Origin: Burkholderiales bacterium
GTDB taxonomy: Bacteria; Pseudomonadota; Gammaproteobacteria; Burkholderiales; SG8-39
NCBI GenBank assembly: GCA_020848075.1
Contig: JADLAV010000005.1
Location: 62,001 to 126,000, forward strand
Direction: 5' to 3'
Length of the DNA: 64,000 bases
Shown here: one piece after another, positions 19,159 through 27,250 of the stretch
Numbering within the stretch: the stretch's first letter is position 1
Layout: each line of letters begins with the position of its first letter
The notes under the pieces: model-generated
Told to the model about the DNA's origin: nothing
Seen by the model: the letters and a program-made list of their open reading frames with translations, nothing else
Database searches by the model: none
Made by a program: the position numbers and the translations under genes

Positions 19159-20241
19159 ATGACTCCGAGAGAACGCGTGCTGACGGCGCTCAAGCGCGGG
19201 CAGCCCGACCAGGTGCCCTGGATCGAGAACGACATCGAGGAGGACATCCAGGTCCGTCTCATGGGCGGGCGCACCGACTTCACGCCGGGCGAGCTCTGCC
19301 GCGCGCTCGGCATGGACGGCTTCGGCTACCACTTCCCGAGCGGGCAGCGGGCGTCGGACGGCCAGTCGATCCAGACCACCGGCACGACCGGCAAGGAGGC
19401 GTGGTACCGGCCGAACCGGATCACGTTCGACTTCGTTCCACCCTGGATCGCCGAGATGGGCACCGACACGAGCACCGGGCGCACGTACGTGAAGCGCGGG
19501 CTGCTCACCGACCGCGACTCGCTCGCGCTCTTCGACCGCTTCCTGCCGGATCCCGACAATCCCGGCCGCTACGAGAAGGTCGCCGAGTGGCTGGAGAAGT
19601 ACCGCGAGGATTTCGCGGTCTTCGCGCGCATCCGCCTCGGCAGCGCCAGCACGTTCGAGAGCATGGGGCTCGACGTGTTCTCGATCATGATGTACGAGGA
19701 CCCCGACCTCGTGAAGGAGGTCCACCGCCGCTTCGCGGAGTGGTCCGCGCGCGTGGTGCAGCATCTCAACAAGATGGACTTCGACTTCATCTGGGCGAAC
19801 GACGACCACGCCGACACCAAGGCGCCGTGGATCAACATGGAAATGTGGGAGGAATTCTTCAAGCCCTACCAGATGATGGTTGCGAACGAGATCCGGAAGC
19901 CGTGGGTCTTCCACAGCGACGGCAACCTCTTCCCGATCCTGGACGGGCTGGTGCAGCTCGGCATGAGCGGCGTCCATCCGGTGCAGCCCTCGGCGATGGA
20001 CATCAACCAGCTCAAGGCGAAGTACGGCGATCGCGTCTGCATCGTCGGCAACATCGACCTCGACTACACCCTGCCGCGCGGCACCGAGGCCGAGGTCGAG
20101 GCCGAGGTGAAGGACCGCATCGAGAAGGTCGGCAAGGGCGGTGGCTACATGATTTCCAGCGCGAACAGCATCACCGACTACTGCAAGGTTGAGAACGTCT
20201 GGGCCATGTCGCGCGCAATCAAGAAGTACGGGAAGTACTAG
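19159..20241 (+). CDS. URO-D-type corrinoid methyltransferase (methyltransferase I)
   Basis: It probably moves a methyl group from an unknown donor to the corrinoid protein encoded just upstream. The 360 residues form a URO-D-fold barrel starting TPRERVLTALKRGQPDQVPW. The metal-site region reads VFHSDGN (His252, Asp254) followed by GVHPVQPSAMD: there is no cysteine where MtaA-type thiol methyltransferases have one. An HxDG form is, as I recall, typical of the acetogen O-demethylase type (MtvB/OdmB-like), so an aryl or alkyl methyl ether is a reasonable guess. Heme-enzyme motifs are absent. GAGAGAGGG lies before the ATG at 19159; an upstream in-frame ATG at 19090 would overlap the corrinoid gene. 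Confidence 0.85.
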   Translation: MTPRERVLTALKRGQPDQVPWIENDIEEDIQVRLMGGRTDFTPGELCRALGMDGFGYHFPSGQRASDGQSIQTTGTTGKEAWYRPNRITFDFVPPWIAEMGTDTSTGRTYVKRGLLTDRDSLALFDRFLPDPDNPGRYEKVAEWLEKYREDFAVFARIRLGSASTFESMGLDVFSIMMYEDPDLVKEVHRRFAEWSARVVQHLNKMDFDFIWANDDHADTKAPWINMEMWEEFFKPYQMMVANEIRKPWVFHSDGNLFPILDGLVQLGMSGVHPVQPSAMDINQLKAKYGDRVCIVGNIDLDYTLPRGTEAEVEAEVKDRIEKVGKGGGYMISSANSITDYCKVENVWAMSRAIKKYGKY

Positions 20242-20325
20242 AAGCGACTCCTTGGGAATGGCGCCAGTGCCGCTTCCGATCGAACTCTTGCGGCCGCTCA
20301 TCCCAACCGATGGGAGGGTGGAAGG

Positions 20326-21126
20326 ATGCTGATCGTCGCCGAGCGCATCAACGCATCGCGCAAGGCGATCCGCGCCGCGCTCGAGACGATGAACGCTGCC
20401 GCCATCCAGCGCGAGGCCGTCGACCAGGACGCCGCCGGCGCTGACTACATCGACGTGAACGGCGGCACGTTCCCGGGGCGCGAGCCCGAGCTGCTCGCCT
20501 GGCTGGTCGACACCGTCCAGGCCGTCACTGACAAGCCCCTCTGCATCGACTCGCCCGATTCCGCGGCCCTGGCGGCGGCGCTCCCCAAAGTGAAGACCCG
20601 GCCGCCGATGATCAACTCGATCAACCTGGAGCGCGAGCGCTTCGATCGCGTGCTCGCGCTTGCGCTCGAGCACCGGGCCAAGCTGATCGCGCTCTGCCAG
20701 GGCGAGGGCACCCCAGCGACGACCGTCGACGGGAAGGTCGCGCTCGCGGCGGAGCTCGTCGACCGGCTGACGCGCGCCGGTGTCGCGCTCGACGACATCT
20801 ACGTCGACCCGCTCGTCTTTCCGCTCGGCACCGACTCGCAGTCGGCTCAGGTGACGATCGAGGCGATCGGCGAAATCATGCGCCGCTATCCGGGGGTGCA
20901 TACGATCTGCGGCCTGACCAACGTGTCGCATGGGCTGCCCGCGCGCAAGCTGGTCAACCGCACGTTCCTGGTCGCGGCGATGAGCCGCGGCATGGACGCC
21001 GCGATCGTCGATCCGACCGATGCCCAGCTCGTCTCGACCATGCACGCCGCGCGCGCAGTGTTCGGTCGCGACGAGTACTGCATGGGCTTCATCGAGGCGT
21101 TTCAGGCGGGACGCATCGCCGCCTGA
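20326..21126 (+). CDS. Methylcorrinoid:tetrahydrofolate methyltransferase (DHPS/pterin-binding fold)
   Basis: Methyltransferase II: it passes the methyl from the corrinoid to THF, giving 5-methyl-THF. The 266-residue TIM barrel starts LIVAERINAS, then DYIDVNGGT, CIDSPD (pterin-binding Asp), INSINLE, DPLVFPLGTD and GLTNVSHGLPARKLVNRTF. The Asn of the last motif is the catalytic Asn of AcsE/MtvA-type enzymes. Dihydropteroate synthase itself is excluded by that signature and the context. It sits between methyltransferase I and the activator and completes a three-protein demethylase. Confidence 0.92.
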   Translation: MLIVAERINASRKAIRAALETMNAAAIQREAVDQDAAGADYIDVNGGTFPGREPELLAWLVDTVQAVTDKPLCIDSPDSAALAAALPKVKTRPPMINSINLERERFDRVLALALEHRAKLIALCQGEGTPATTVDGKVALAAELVDRLTRAGVALDDIYVDPLVFPLGTDSQSAQVTIEAIGEIMRRYPGVHTICGLTNVSHGLPARKLVNRTFLVAAMSRGMDAAIVDPTDAQLVSTMHAARAVFGRDEYCMGFIEAFQAGRIAA

Positions 21127-21152
21127 GGAGACGCCCCGCCGCCGATCCGCCG

Positions 21153-23036
21153 ATGCCGCGCGTCACCTTCCATCCCGATTCGCGTGCCGCCGAGGTCCGG
21201 CGGGGCGAGCGGCTGCTCGCCGCGGCATGGAAGGCCGGAGTCGGCATCAAGTCCGTCTGCGGCGGGCGCGGGAAGTGCGGCAGCTGCCTGGTCGAGGTCG
21301 ACCCGGCCGGCACCGCCCCCGACGCGCTGACCCCGCTCACCGACGAGGAGCGCACGCTCCTCCCGCCCGGCGGCGAGGCGAACGGGTACCGCCTGGCCTG
21401 CATGTGCGAAGTGCGCGGCGACCTCGCGCTCTCGGTGCCGCCGGAGAGCCAGGCGGTGCGCAGCGCCCCGCGCAAGCCCTACACGGTCACCCAGGTGACG
21501 CCGCGGCCGGTCGTCTCGCGGGTATGCACGGAGGTGCCCGGCGCCTACGCTGAGCCCCTGCGGCCGCTGGCGGAGCGCATACGCGGCGCGGTCGCAAGCG
21601 CAGCCCGCCGCAAGGCGGTGGAATTGCCGGTGGCGGTGCTCGCCGAGTATTCGGCCCGGCCCGGGTTCGACGGCGCGCGCGAGGTCACGGCGGTGCTCTA
21701 CCAGGAGCGCCGCGTGCTCGACCTGCGGCCCGGTCGCGCGACCTCGCTCTATGGCGCGGCGATCGACGTCGGTACCACCTCGATCGTGGCGTTCCTGTGC
21801 GACCTCGCCGAGGGCACGATCGTCGGCATGCGCACCGCCGGGAACCCGCAGGCGATCTACGGCGAGGACGTCATCTCGCGCATGACGCACATCCAGAAGG
21901 ATCCGGAGGCGCTCGCGGAGATGCGCCGGCTGCTAGTGGCCGAGCTCAACCGGCTGATCGCCGAGGCGGCGGCGGACGCGGGCGTGTCGAGCGCCGACAT
22001 CGGCGACGCGGTGGTGGTTGGCAACCCGACGATGCAGCACATCCTGCTCGGCGTGAACCCGGAGCCGCTCGGGCGGGCACCCTACGTGCCGGTGTGGGCC
22101 GACGGCGTCGAGGTCGAGGCGGTGCAGCTCGGGCTCGAGATCCTGCCCTATGCGCGCGTGTTCGTCTTCCCGTCGATCGCCGGGTATATCGGCGGCGACA
22201 CGCTCGCCGCGGTGCTCACCCGCGGGCCGGAGTTCTACCGCGGCACGCACCTCCTGGTGGACGTCGGCACCAACGGCGAGGTCGTGCTCGCCCACGACGG
22301 CAGACTCACGGCGACCTCGTGCGCGACCGGGCCGGTCTACGAAGGCGCGCACATCCGCTGCGGCGTGCGCGCGGCGCCGGGCGCGATCGAGCGTACCTGG
22401 GTGGAGCCGTCGGGGCGCATCCGCTGGGCGGCGATCCGCGAGGCCGACGGCAAGGGCGATCCGCGGCCGATCGGGCTCTGTGGCTCGGGCGTGATCTCGA
22501 GCGTCGCGGCGTTCGTCGCGAGCGGCCTCGTCGGCGAAGACGGCGCGTTCGCCGAGGCCGGGCGGCACGCGCAGCTGCGCGGCAATGTGCACGGCAACGC
22601 CGCGGAGCTCGTGCTGGTGTCGGCGCCCTACACGCGTACCGGACGCGACATCGTCCTCACGCAGCAGGACGTGAGAAGCGTGCAGCTCGGGAAATCGGCG
22701 CTGCGCGCCGGCATCGAGATCCTGCTCGCCGAGAGCGGCGTCGGCGAGATCGACCGGATCTACTTGGCCGGCACGTTCGGCAATCACCTCGAACCGGAGG
22801 ATATCCTCAAGATCGGCCTCGTCCCGCCGGTACCGGTCGAGCGCATCCGCTCGATCGGCAACGCGGCCGGCGACGGCGCGCGCATGGCGCTTTTCAGCCG
22901 CAACCACCGGCGGCGCGCCGCGACGCTGGCGCGGAAGCTCCGGGTGCTCGAACTCTCAACGCGCGTCGATTTCCAGGATCTCTTCGTGACGCACACCGCG
23001 CTCGCGCCCTCGCCCGAGGCGTTCGCGATGGCCTAG
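21153..23036 (+). CDS. Reductive activator of corrinoid protein (RACo type, [2Fe-2S] plus ASKHA domain)
   Basis: It rescues cobalamin that has slipped to Co(II), returning it to Co(I) with ATP hydrolysis. The 627 residues start with a plant-type ferredoxin domain: Cys36, Cys42, Cys45 (CGGRGKCGSC) and Cys83 (RLACMC). A linker follows, and from about residue 205 comes the DUF4445/ASKHA ATPase: YGAAIDVGTTSIVAFL, MTHIQKDPEAL, VVGNPTMQHILLG, LLVDVGTNGEVVL, GLCGSGVISSVAAF and YLAGTFGNHLEPEDILKIG. RACo and acetogen activating enzymes share this layout. Its presence strongly supports a real corrinoid methyl-transfer pathway and not stray URO-D homologues. Confidence 0.92.
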   Translation: MPRVTFHPDSRAAEVRRGERLLAAAWKAGVGIKSVCGGRGKCGSCLVEVDPAGTAPDALTPLTDEERTLLPPGGEANGYRLACMCEVRGDLALSVPPESQAVRSAPRKPYTVTQVTPRPVVSRVCTEVPGAYAEPLRPLAERIRGAVASAARRKAVELPVAVLAEYSARPGFDGAREVTAVLYQERRVLDLRPGRATSLYGAAIDVGTTSIVAFLCDLAEGTIVGMRTAGNPQAIYGEDVISRMTHIQKDPEALAEMRRLLVAELNRLIAEAAADAGVSSADIGDAVVVGNPTMQHILLGVNPEPLGRAPYVPVWADGVEVEAVQLGLEILPYARVFVFPSIAGYIGGDTLAAVLTRGPEFYRGTHLLVDVGTNGEVVLAHDGRLTATSCATGPVYEGAHIRCGVRAAPGAIERTWVEPSGRIRWAAIREADGKGDPRPIGLCGSGVISSVAAFVASGLVGEDGAFAEAGRHAQLRGNVHGNAAELVLVSAPYTRTGRDIVLTQQDVRSVQLGKSALRAGIEILLAESGVGEIDRIYLAGTFGNHLEPEDILKIGLVPPVPVERIRSIGNAAGDGARMALFSRNHRRRAATLARKLRVLELSTRVDFQDLFVTHTALAPSPEAFAMA

Positions 23037-23053
23037 CCGGGGAGGACGACGCC

Positions 23054-24475
23054 ATGCTCGCCATGCGCAAGTGGGCCGTACGGAACGCGGGGCTGCTCGA
23101 GCGCGCATACAACGCGCTTGCCGCCGTCTTGCGCGCGGTGCGGCCCTTCGCCCGCGCGATCGGCCTCGAGCGGCTCGAGCGGCCGCTCGCCGCCGCCGAG
23201 CGGGCGGTGAAGGGCTTCCTCTTCGACTGCAAGATGTGCGGGCGCTGCGATCTCTCGGTCACCGGCATGTCCTGCCCGATGAACTGCCCGAAGCAGGTGC
23301 GCAACGGCCCGTGCGGCGGCGTGCGGGCGGACGGCACCTGCGAGGTGAATCCGCGCATGCGCTGCGTCTGGGTCGAGGGCTGGCACGGGAGCCGGAAGAT
23401 GGCGGCCGGCGCCCTGTCGGCGGTGCCGAACCCGCCGGTGGAGCACAACCGAGCCGGGCGGTCGAGCTGGCTGCGGGTGATCGCCGGCAGCGACGACGTG
23501 GCGAGCGCGGGGCCGGCGCCCTCGCAACGGACCGCAGCAAGCGTGCTCGAGCGTCTGCTCGCCTCCGGCACGTTCGTCGTCACGGCGGAATTCTCGCCGC
23601 CCGACTCCGCCGATCCGGCCGACGTGCACGCGCGCCTCGCGCCGTTCGCCGGCTGTGTCGATGCGCTGAACGTGACCGACGGTTCCGGTGCGAACTGCCA
23701 CATGTCGAGCCTCGGCGTGTCCGTGCTCCTCATGCAGGCGGGTTGCGAGCCGGTGATGCAGATTTCCTGCCGTGATCGCAACCGCATCGCGATCCAGGGC
23801 GACATCCTCGGCGCCGCCGCGCTCGGCGTGCGCAACCTGGTCTGCCTGACCGGCGACAACGTCGCGAACGGCGATCACCCGGGCGCGAAACACGTCGGTG
23901 ACCTCGACGCGGTGTCGCTGCTCGCCACCGCGCGCACGATGCGCGACGAGGCACGCTTTCTTTCGGGGCGCAAGCTGGCCGCGGCGCCGCAGCTCTTTCT
24001 CGGCGCGGCCGACAATCCGTTCGCGCCGCCGCTCGATGCCCGCGTGGCGCGGCTTACCAGGAAGATCGCCGCCGGTGCGCAGTTCGTGCAGACCCAGTAC
24101 TGCTTCGACGTGGCGCTGCTGGAACGCTACATGGCGCGCATACGCGGCGCCGGACTGCACGAGCAAGTGCGCATCCTGATCGGTGTCGGCCCGATCGCGT
24201 CGGCGAAAACCGCGCGCTGGCTGCGGACCAAGGTGCCCGGCGTGCACATCCCGGATGCGATCGTGGCACGCCTCGAGAGCGCAACTGATCCGCGCGAGGA
24301 GGGCCGGCGCATCGCGATCGAGCTGGTGCAGCGCATCCGCGAGATTCCGGGCGTCGCGGGGATCCATCTCATGGCGGCGAAGCAGGAGCACCTGGTGCCG
24401 TCGATCGTCGCCGAGTCGGGCGTGCTCGCCGGCCGGAGCCCGCTCTTCGGTGCGCAGCGGTCGCGCGCCGCATAG
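23054..24475 (+). CDS. MetV-MetF fusion: methylenetetrahydrofolate reductase with N-terminal cysteine-rich domain
   Basis: It would oxidise 5-methyl-THF to 5,10-methylene-THF in the demethylation direction. The 473 residues begin with a MetV-like domain (MTHFR_C type): CKMCGRCDLSVTGMSCPMNCP, NGPCGGVRADGTCEVNP and RCVW (about residues 58-115), containing eight cysteines that could hold a cluster or zinc. The MetF barrel follows from about 175, with AEFSPPD (proton-donor Glu), CLTGDN (FAD Asp) and FVQTQYCFD (catalytic-loop Gln). In acetogens MetV is a separate subunit; here it precedes MetF in one chain. The ATG at 23054 follows GGAGGA, 17 bp after the activator gene. Confidence 0.88.
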   Translation: MLAMRKWAVRNAGLLERAYNALAAVLRAVRPFARAIGLERLERPLAAAERAVKGFLFDCKMCGRCDLSVTGMSCPMNCPKQVRNGPCGGVRADGTCEVNPRMRCVWVEGWHGSRKMAAGALSAVPNPPVEHNRAGRSSWLRVIAGSDDVASAGPAPSQRTAASVLERLLASGTFVVTAEFSPPDSADPADVHARLAPFAGCVDALNVTDGSGANCHMSSLGVSVLLMQAGCEPVMQISCRDRNRIAIQGDILGAAALGVRNLVCLTGDNVANGDHPGAKHVGDLDAVSLLATARTMRDEARFLSGRKLAAAPQLFLGAADNPFAPPLDARVARLTRKIAAGAQFVQTQYCFDVALLERYMARIRGAGLHEQVRILIGVGPIASAKTARWLRTKVPGVHIPDAIVARLESATDPREEGRRIAIELVQRIREIPGVAGIHLMAAKQEHLVPSIVAESGVLAGRSPLFGAQRSRAA

Positions 24476-24487
24476 GAGGACAGCGCA

Positions 24488-25237
24488 ATGGACACCGCCG
24501 TGAAATCCCCCGCCACCGTCGTGATCTCGTGTGCCGTGCTGGAGGATCTCCTCGGCAAGCGCCTGCCTGCCAGCGTGCCCACCGTGTGGCAGGACGTCAT
24601 GCTGCACAACTCGCCGAAGAAGCTCGCGGACGCGCTGCAGGCGAAGATCGACGCCATCGCCGAACCGAGCACCGTGATCATCGGCTATGGGCTGTGCGGC
24701 AACGGCCTCGCCGGCGTGAAGTCGGGGCCGCACACCCTGATCATCCCGCGCACCCACGACTGCGTGGCGATCTTCCTCGGCTCGCACCAGCGCTACGTGC
24801 AGCGCTTCTTCGCGAGCCCCAACACCTACTACCTCACCAAGGGCTGGATCGACGCGCGCGACGAGCCGCTCGCCGACTACCACGATTACGTCGAGCAGTT
24901 CGACGAGGAAACCGCCGACTACCTGTTCGAGATGAAGTACAAGCACTACCGCAGGATCTGCCTGGTCGGCTTCACGCAGCAGGAGCTGGACGACTACCGC
25001 GGCCGCGCCCAGGCGGTCGCGGACTTCATGGACCGGCGCTTCGGCGGCGTGGTCTGCGAGGAGACGCTCGGATCCACGGGGCTCATCGAGGCGCTCGTCC
25101 GGATGCCGGAGCGAGTCGCCGAGGCGGACGAGGAGTTCGTGGTGGTCCGTCCCGGCGGCGAGATCACGATGGAGATGTTCATGCGCGGCGGCGAGGCTGC
25201 GCCGCAGCCACTTGCCCGCTGCGGCAAGGGGGGATAG
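24488..25237 (+). CDS. DUF1638 family protein
   Basis: A 249-residue cytoplasmic protein of unknown activity. Seen here: an opening VISCAVLEDLLG, LHNSPKKLADALQ, IIGYGLCGNGLAG, IPRTHDCVAIFLGS, TYYLTKGWIDA and a late ETLGSTGLIEALVRM. The conserved Cys and His residues (SCAVL, GLCGNG, THDC) suggest a metal or cofactor site. As I recall, DUF1638 genes recur beside corrinoid methyltransferase genes in acetogens, methanogens and rhodobacteria, so a role in corrinoid handling or a demethylation step is likely. It closes the row of tightly spaced genes begun at 18488, starting 12 bp after the MetF gene. Confidence 0.85.
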   Translation: MDTAVKSPATVVISCAVLEDLLGKRLPASVPTVWQDVMLHNSPKKLADALQAKIDAIAEPSTVIIGYGLCGNGLAGVKSGPHTLIIPRTHDCVAIFLGSHQRYVQRFFASPNTYYLTKGWIDARDEPLADYHDYVEQFDEETADYLFEMKYKHYRRICLVGFTQQELDDYRGRAQAVADFMDRRFGGVVCEETLGSTGLIEALVRMPERVAEADEEFVVVRPGGEITMEMFMRGGEAAPQPLARCGKGG

Positions 25238-25326
25238 GCAATCCGGTAGCTTCAGGGGCCCGAGCGCGCTACGCTAGCGTCGCGGCTGGCGTGCCGGCCG
25301 ACAACACCAACGCAAGGAGACACGAG

Positions 25327-26226
25327 ATGACGCCCGAGCAAGTGCTTTCTCATCCGCCGCGAGTCCTGACCCAGGCGCAGCGGGAGTTCTATTTCGGCGA
25401 GGGATATCTGCTGCTGGAGAAGATCATCCCCGACGACTGGGTCAAGCGCCTGCGCGCCGCGACCGACGAGCTCATCGAGCGCAGCCGCAAGGTGACCAAG
25501 TCCGACGCGGTCTTTGATCTCGAGCCCGGCCACCGCCCGGACGCACCCCGGCTGCGGCGGGTGTCCGCGCCGGTCGACCAGCATCCGGCCTTTTGGGAGT
25601 ACGTGTCGCAGTCGCTGATCGGCGACATCGTGGCCGACCTCGTCGGGCCGGACGTCAAGTACCACCACTCGAAGCTGAACTTCAAGTGGGCGCGGGGCGG
25701 CGAGGAGGTGAAGTGGCATTACGACATCTCGTTCTGGCCGCACACCAACTATTCGCCGATCACGGTCGGCACCTATATCTACGACTGCGACATGGATCAG
25801 GCCCCGTTGCAGGTGCTGCCGAGGAGCCACCTGATCGAGCCGATGCCGACGCAATACGACCGTGACGGGCGCTGGATCGGCTGTCTGCGCGACGAGGACG
25901 CAGCGAAGCTCGACACGTCGAAAGCGGTGACGCTGCCCGGCCCCGCCGGCTCGATCACCCTGCACAACTGCCGCTCGCTCCACTACTCGGCGCGGAACCT
26001 GTCCGACGTCGGGCGACCACTGCTCCTGTACACGCTTAGCTCGGCTGACGCATTCCCCTACACCGCGAACCCGATCCGCTCCTCCAAGGACCAGACGATC
26101 ATCCGCGGCAAGCGCGCCGAGTGGGCGCACCACGACCCGCGTCCGTGCCAGGTGCCGCCCGACTGGTCGGGCGGGTACACTTCGATCTTCGCGCTGCAAC
26201 AGAAAGAAGACCGCGCTGCTGCCTGA
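25327..26226 (+). CDS. Phytanoyl-CoA dioxygenase (PhyH) family Fe(II)/2-oxoglutarate oxygenase
   Basis: An O2-dependent hydroxylase of 299 residues with an unknown substrate. The facial triad is His131 and Asp133 (WHYDISFW) and the distal His219 in LHYSARN; the Arg of GRPLLLY is the likely 2-oxoglutarate ligand. The N-terminus (FYFGEGYLLLEKIIP) is the usual PhyH opening. It follows DUF1638 after 89 bp; that gap contains a perfect 13-bp palindrome, CGCTACGCTAGCG (25267-25279), and an AAGGAG ribosome site. Such enzymes can also remove methyl groups by hydroxylation, so it could be an aerobic counterpart to the corrinoid route; that is a guess. Confidence 0.85.
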   Translation: MTPEQVLSHPPRVLTQAQREFYFGEGYLLLEKIIPDDWVKRLRAATDELIERSRKVTKSDAVFDLEPGHRPDAPRLRRVSAPVDQHPAFWEYVSQSLIGDIVADLVGPDVKYHHSKLNFKWARGGEEVKWHYDISFWPHTNYSPITVGTYIYDCDMDQAPLQVLPRSHLIEPMPTQYDRDGRWIGCLRDEDAAKLDTSKAVTLPGPAGSITLHNCRSLHYSARNLSDVGRPLLLYTLSSADAFPYTANPIRSSKDQTIIRGKRAEWAHHDPRPCQVPPDWSGGYTSIFALQQKEDRAAA

Positions 26227-26290
26227 CACGGCTGCGGACGAACCGGGGGCGGCGTCCACATGGGCGCCGCTCGCGGGCTCGCTCGTCCGG

Positions 26291-27250
26291 ATGGGGCTCG
26301 CGCGCGCCGGCGAGCAGCTGTGCGTCGCCCCGCTGCCGGGCGGGGTGTCTTCGGACATCGTGCGCGTCGAGGCGGGCGGCCGCAGCTACTGCGTCAAGCG
26401 CGCGCTCGCCCAGCTCAAGGTGGAGGCGGAGTGGCGCGCCCCGGTCGAGCGCAACCACGCGGAAGCCGAGTGGATGCGCGTCGCGGGGGAAGTCTCGCCC
26501 GATGCCGTGCCCCAACTCCTCGCCGAGGACCGCGAGGTGGGGCTCTTCGCGATGGAATATCTGCCGCCGGAGCAATACCCGGTTTGGAAGACGGCGCTCC
26601 GCGACGGGCGGATCGATCCGGAGTTCGCGGCCGAGGTCGGCGGGCGCATCGCGCGCATCCACGCCGCCACTGCGCGCCGTGCCGACCTGGCTCACCGATT
26701 CGCGAACGATCACATCTTTTACCCGATCCGGCTCGAGGCGTACCTCGTCGCGGCCGCCGCGCGGCACGCGGATGCCCGCGACGCGCTCGGCGCTCTCGTC
26801 GAAACCACGCGCGCGACCAAGCTCGTGCTCGTCCACGGCGACGTCAGCCCGAAGAACATCCTCGCCGGGCCGCAGGGCCCGGTGTTCCTGGACGCCGAGT
26901 GCGCGGTCTACGGCGATCCCGCGTTCGATCTCGCATTCTGTCTCAACCACATGCTGCTGAAGTGCCTCTGGCGCCCGCAGTGGCGCGACCGCTATCTCGC
27001 GTGCTTCGCCGCGCTCGCCGCACGCTGTCTCGCCGGCGTGACGTGGGAGCCGCCCGCGGTCATGGAGGCGCGGACCGCGCACCTACTGCCGGGGCTCTTG
27101 CTCGCGCGCGTCGACGGCAAGTCGCCCGCGGAATACGTGACCGCGGACGCAGATAGGGAGCGGGTGCGCCGCACGGCGAAGCCGTTGCTCGCCGCCCCGG
27201 TCGAACGGCTCGCCGAGGTCGCGCAGGCGTGGCGGAGGGCGCTCGCATGA
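26291..27250 (+). CDS. Aminoglycoside-phosphotransferase-fold small-molecule kinase
   Basis: A 319-residue kinase of the APH/choline-kinase superfamily. N-lobe: GGVSSDIVRVEAGGRSYCVKRAL with the ATP-binding Lys. Hinge: LFAMEYLPPE. Catalytic loop: VLVHGDVSPKNIL. Metal loop: FLDAECAVYGDP. The substrate is not evident; relatives phosphorylate sugars, choline, homoserine or glycerate-like alcohols. Its stop overlaps the start of a divergent enolase (ATGATGA), implying coupled expression, so the kinase may make the phosphorylated substrate of that enzyme. ATG 26291 is the first ATG in frame; the open frame extends upstream to the dioxygenase end, and about 20 extra residues from a non-ATG start are possible. 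Antibiotic resistance is unlikely in this context. Confidence 0.78.
   Translation: MGLARAGEQLCVAPLPGGVSSDIVRVEAGGRSYCVKRALAQLKVEAEWRAPVERNHAEAEWMRVAGEVSPDAVPQLLAEDREVGLFAMEYLPPEQYPVWKTALRDGRIDPEFAAEVGGRIARIHAATARRADLAHRFANDHIFYPIRLEAYLVAAAARHADARDALGALVETTRATKLVLVHGDVSPKNILAGPQGPVFLDAECAVYGDPAFDLAFCLNHMLLKCLWRPQWRDRYLACFAALAARCLAGVTWEPPAVMEARTAHLLPGLLLARVDGKSPAEYVTADADRERVRRTAKPLLAAPVERLAEVAQAWRRALA

Noticed and set aside
11464-20241. Uroporphyrinogen decarboxylase (heme synthesis) for the URO-D-fold proteins
   Set aside because: They lack the heme-enzyme N-terminal Arg motif and catalytic Asp/Tyr context, one is fused to a B12 domain, and corrinoid partners surround both.
20326-21126. Dihydropteroate synthase (folP)
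   Set aside because: The GLTNVSHGLP motif and corrinoid neighbours indicate a methyl-THF methyltransferase, and no folate-synthesis gene is near.
26291-27250. Aminoglycoside resistance gene
   Set aside because: The APH fold is shared by many metabolic kinases, and coupling to an enolase paralogue points to metabolism.
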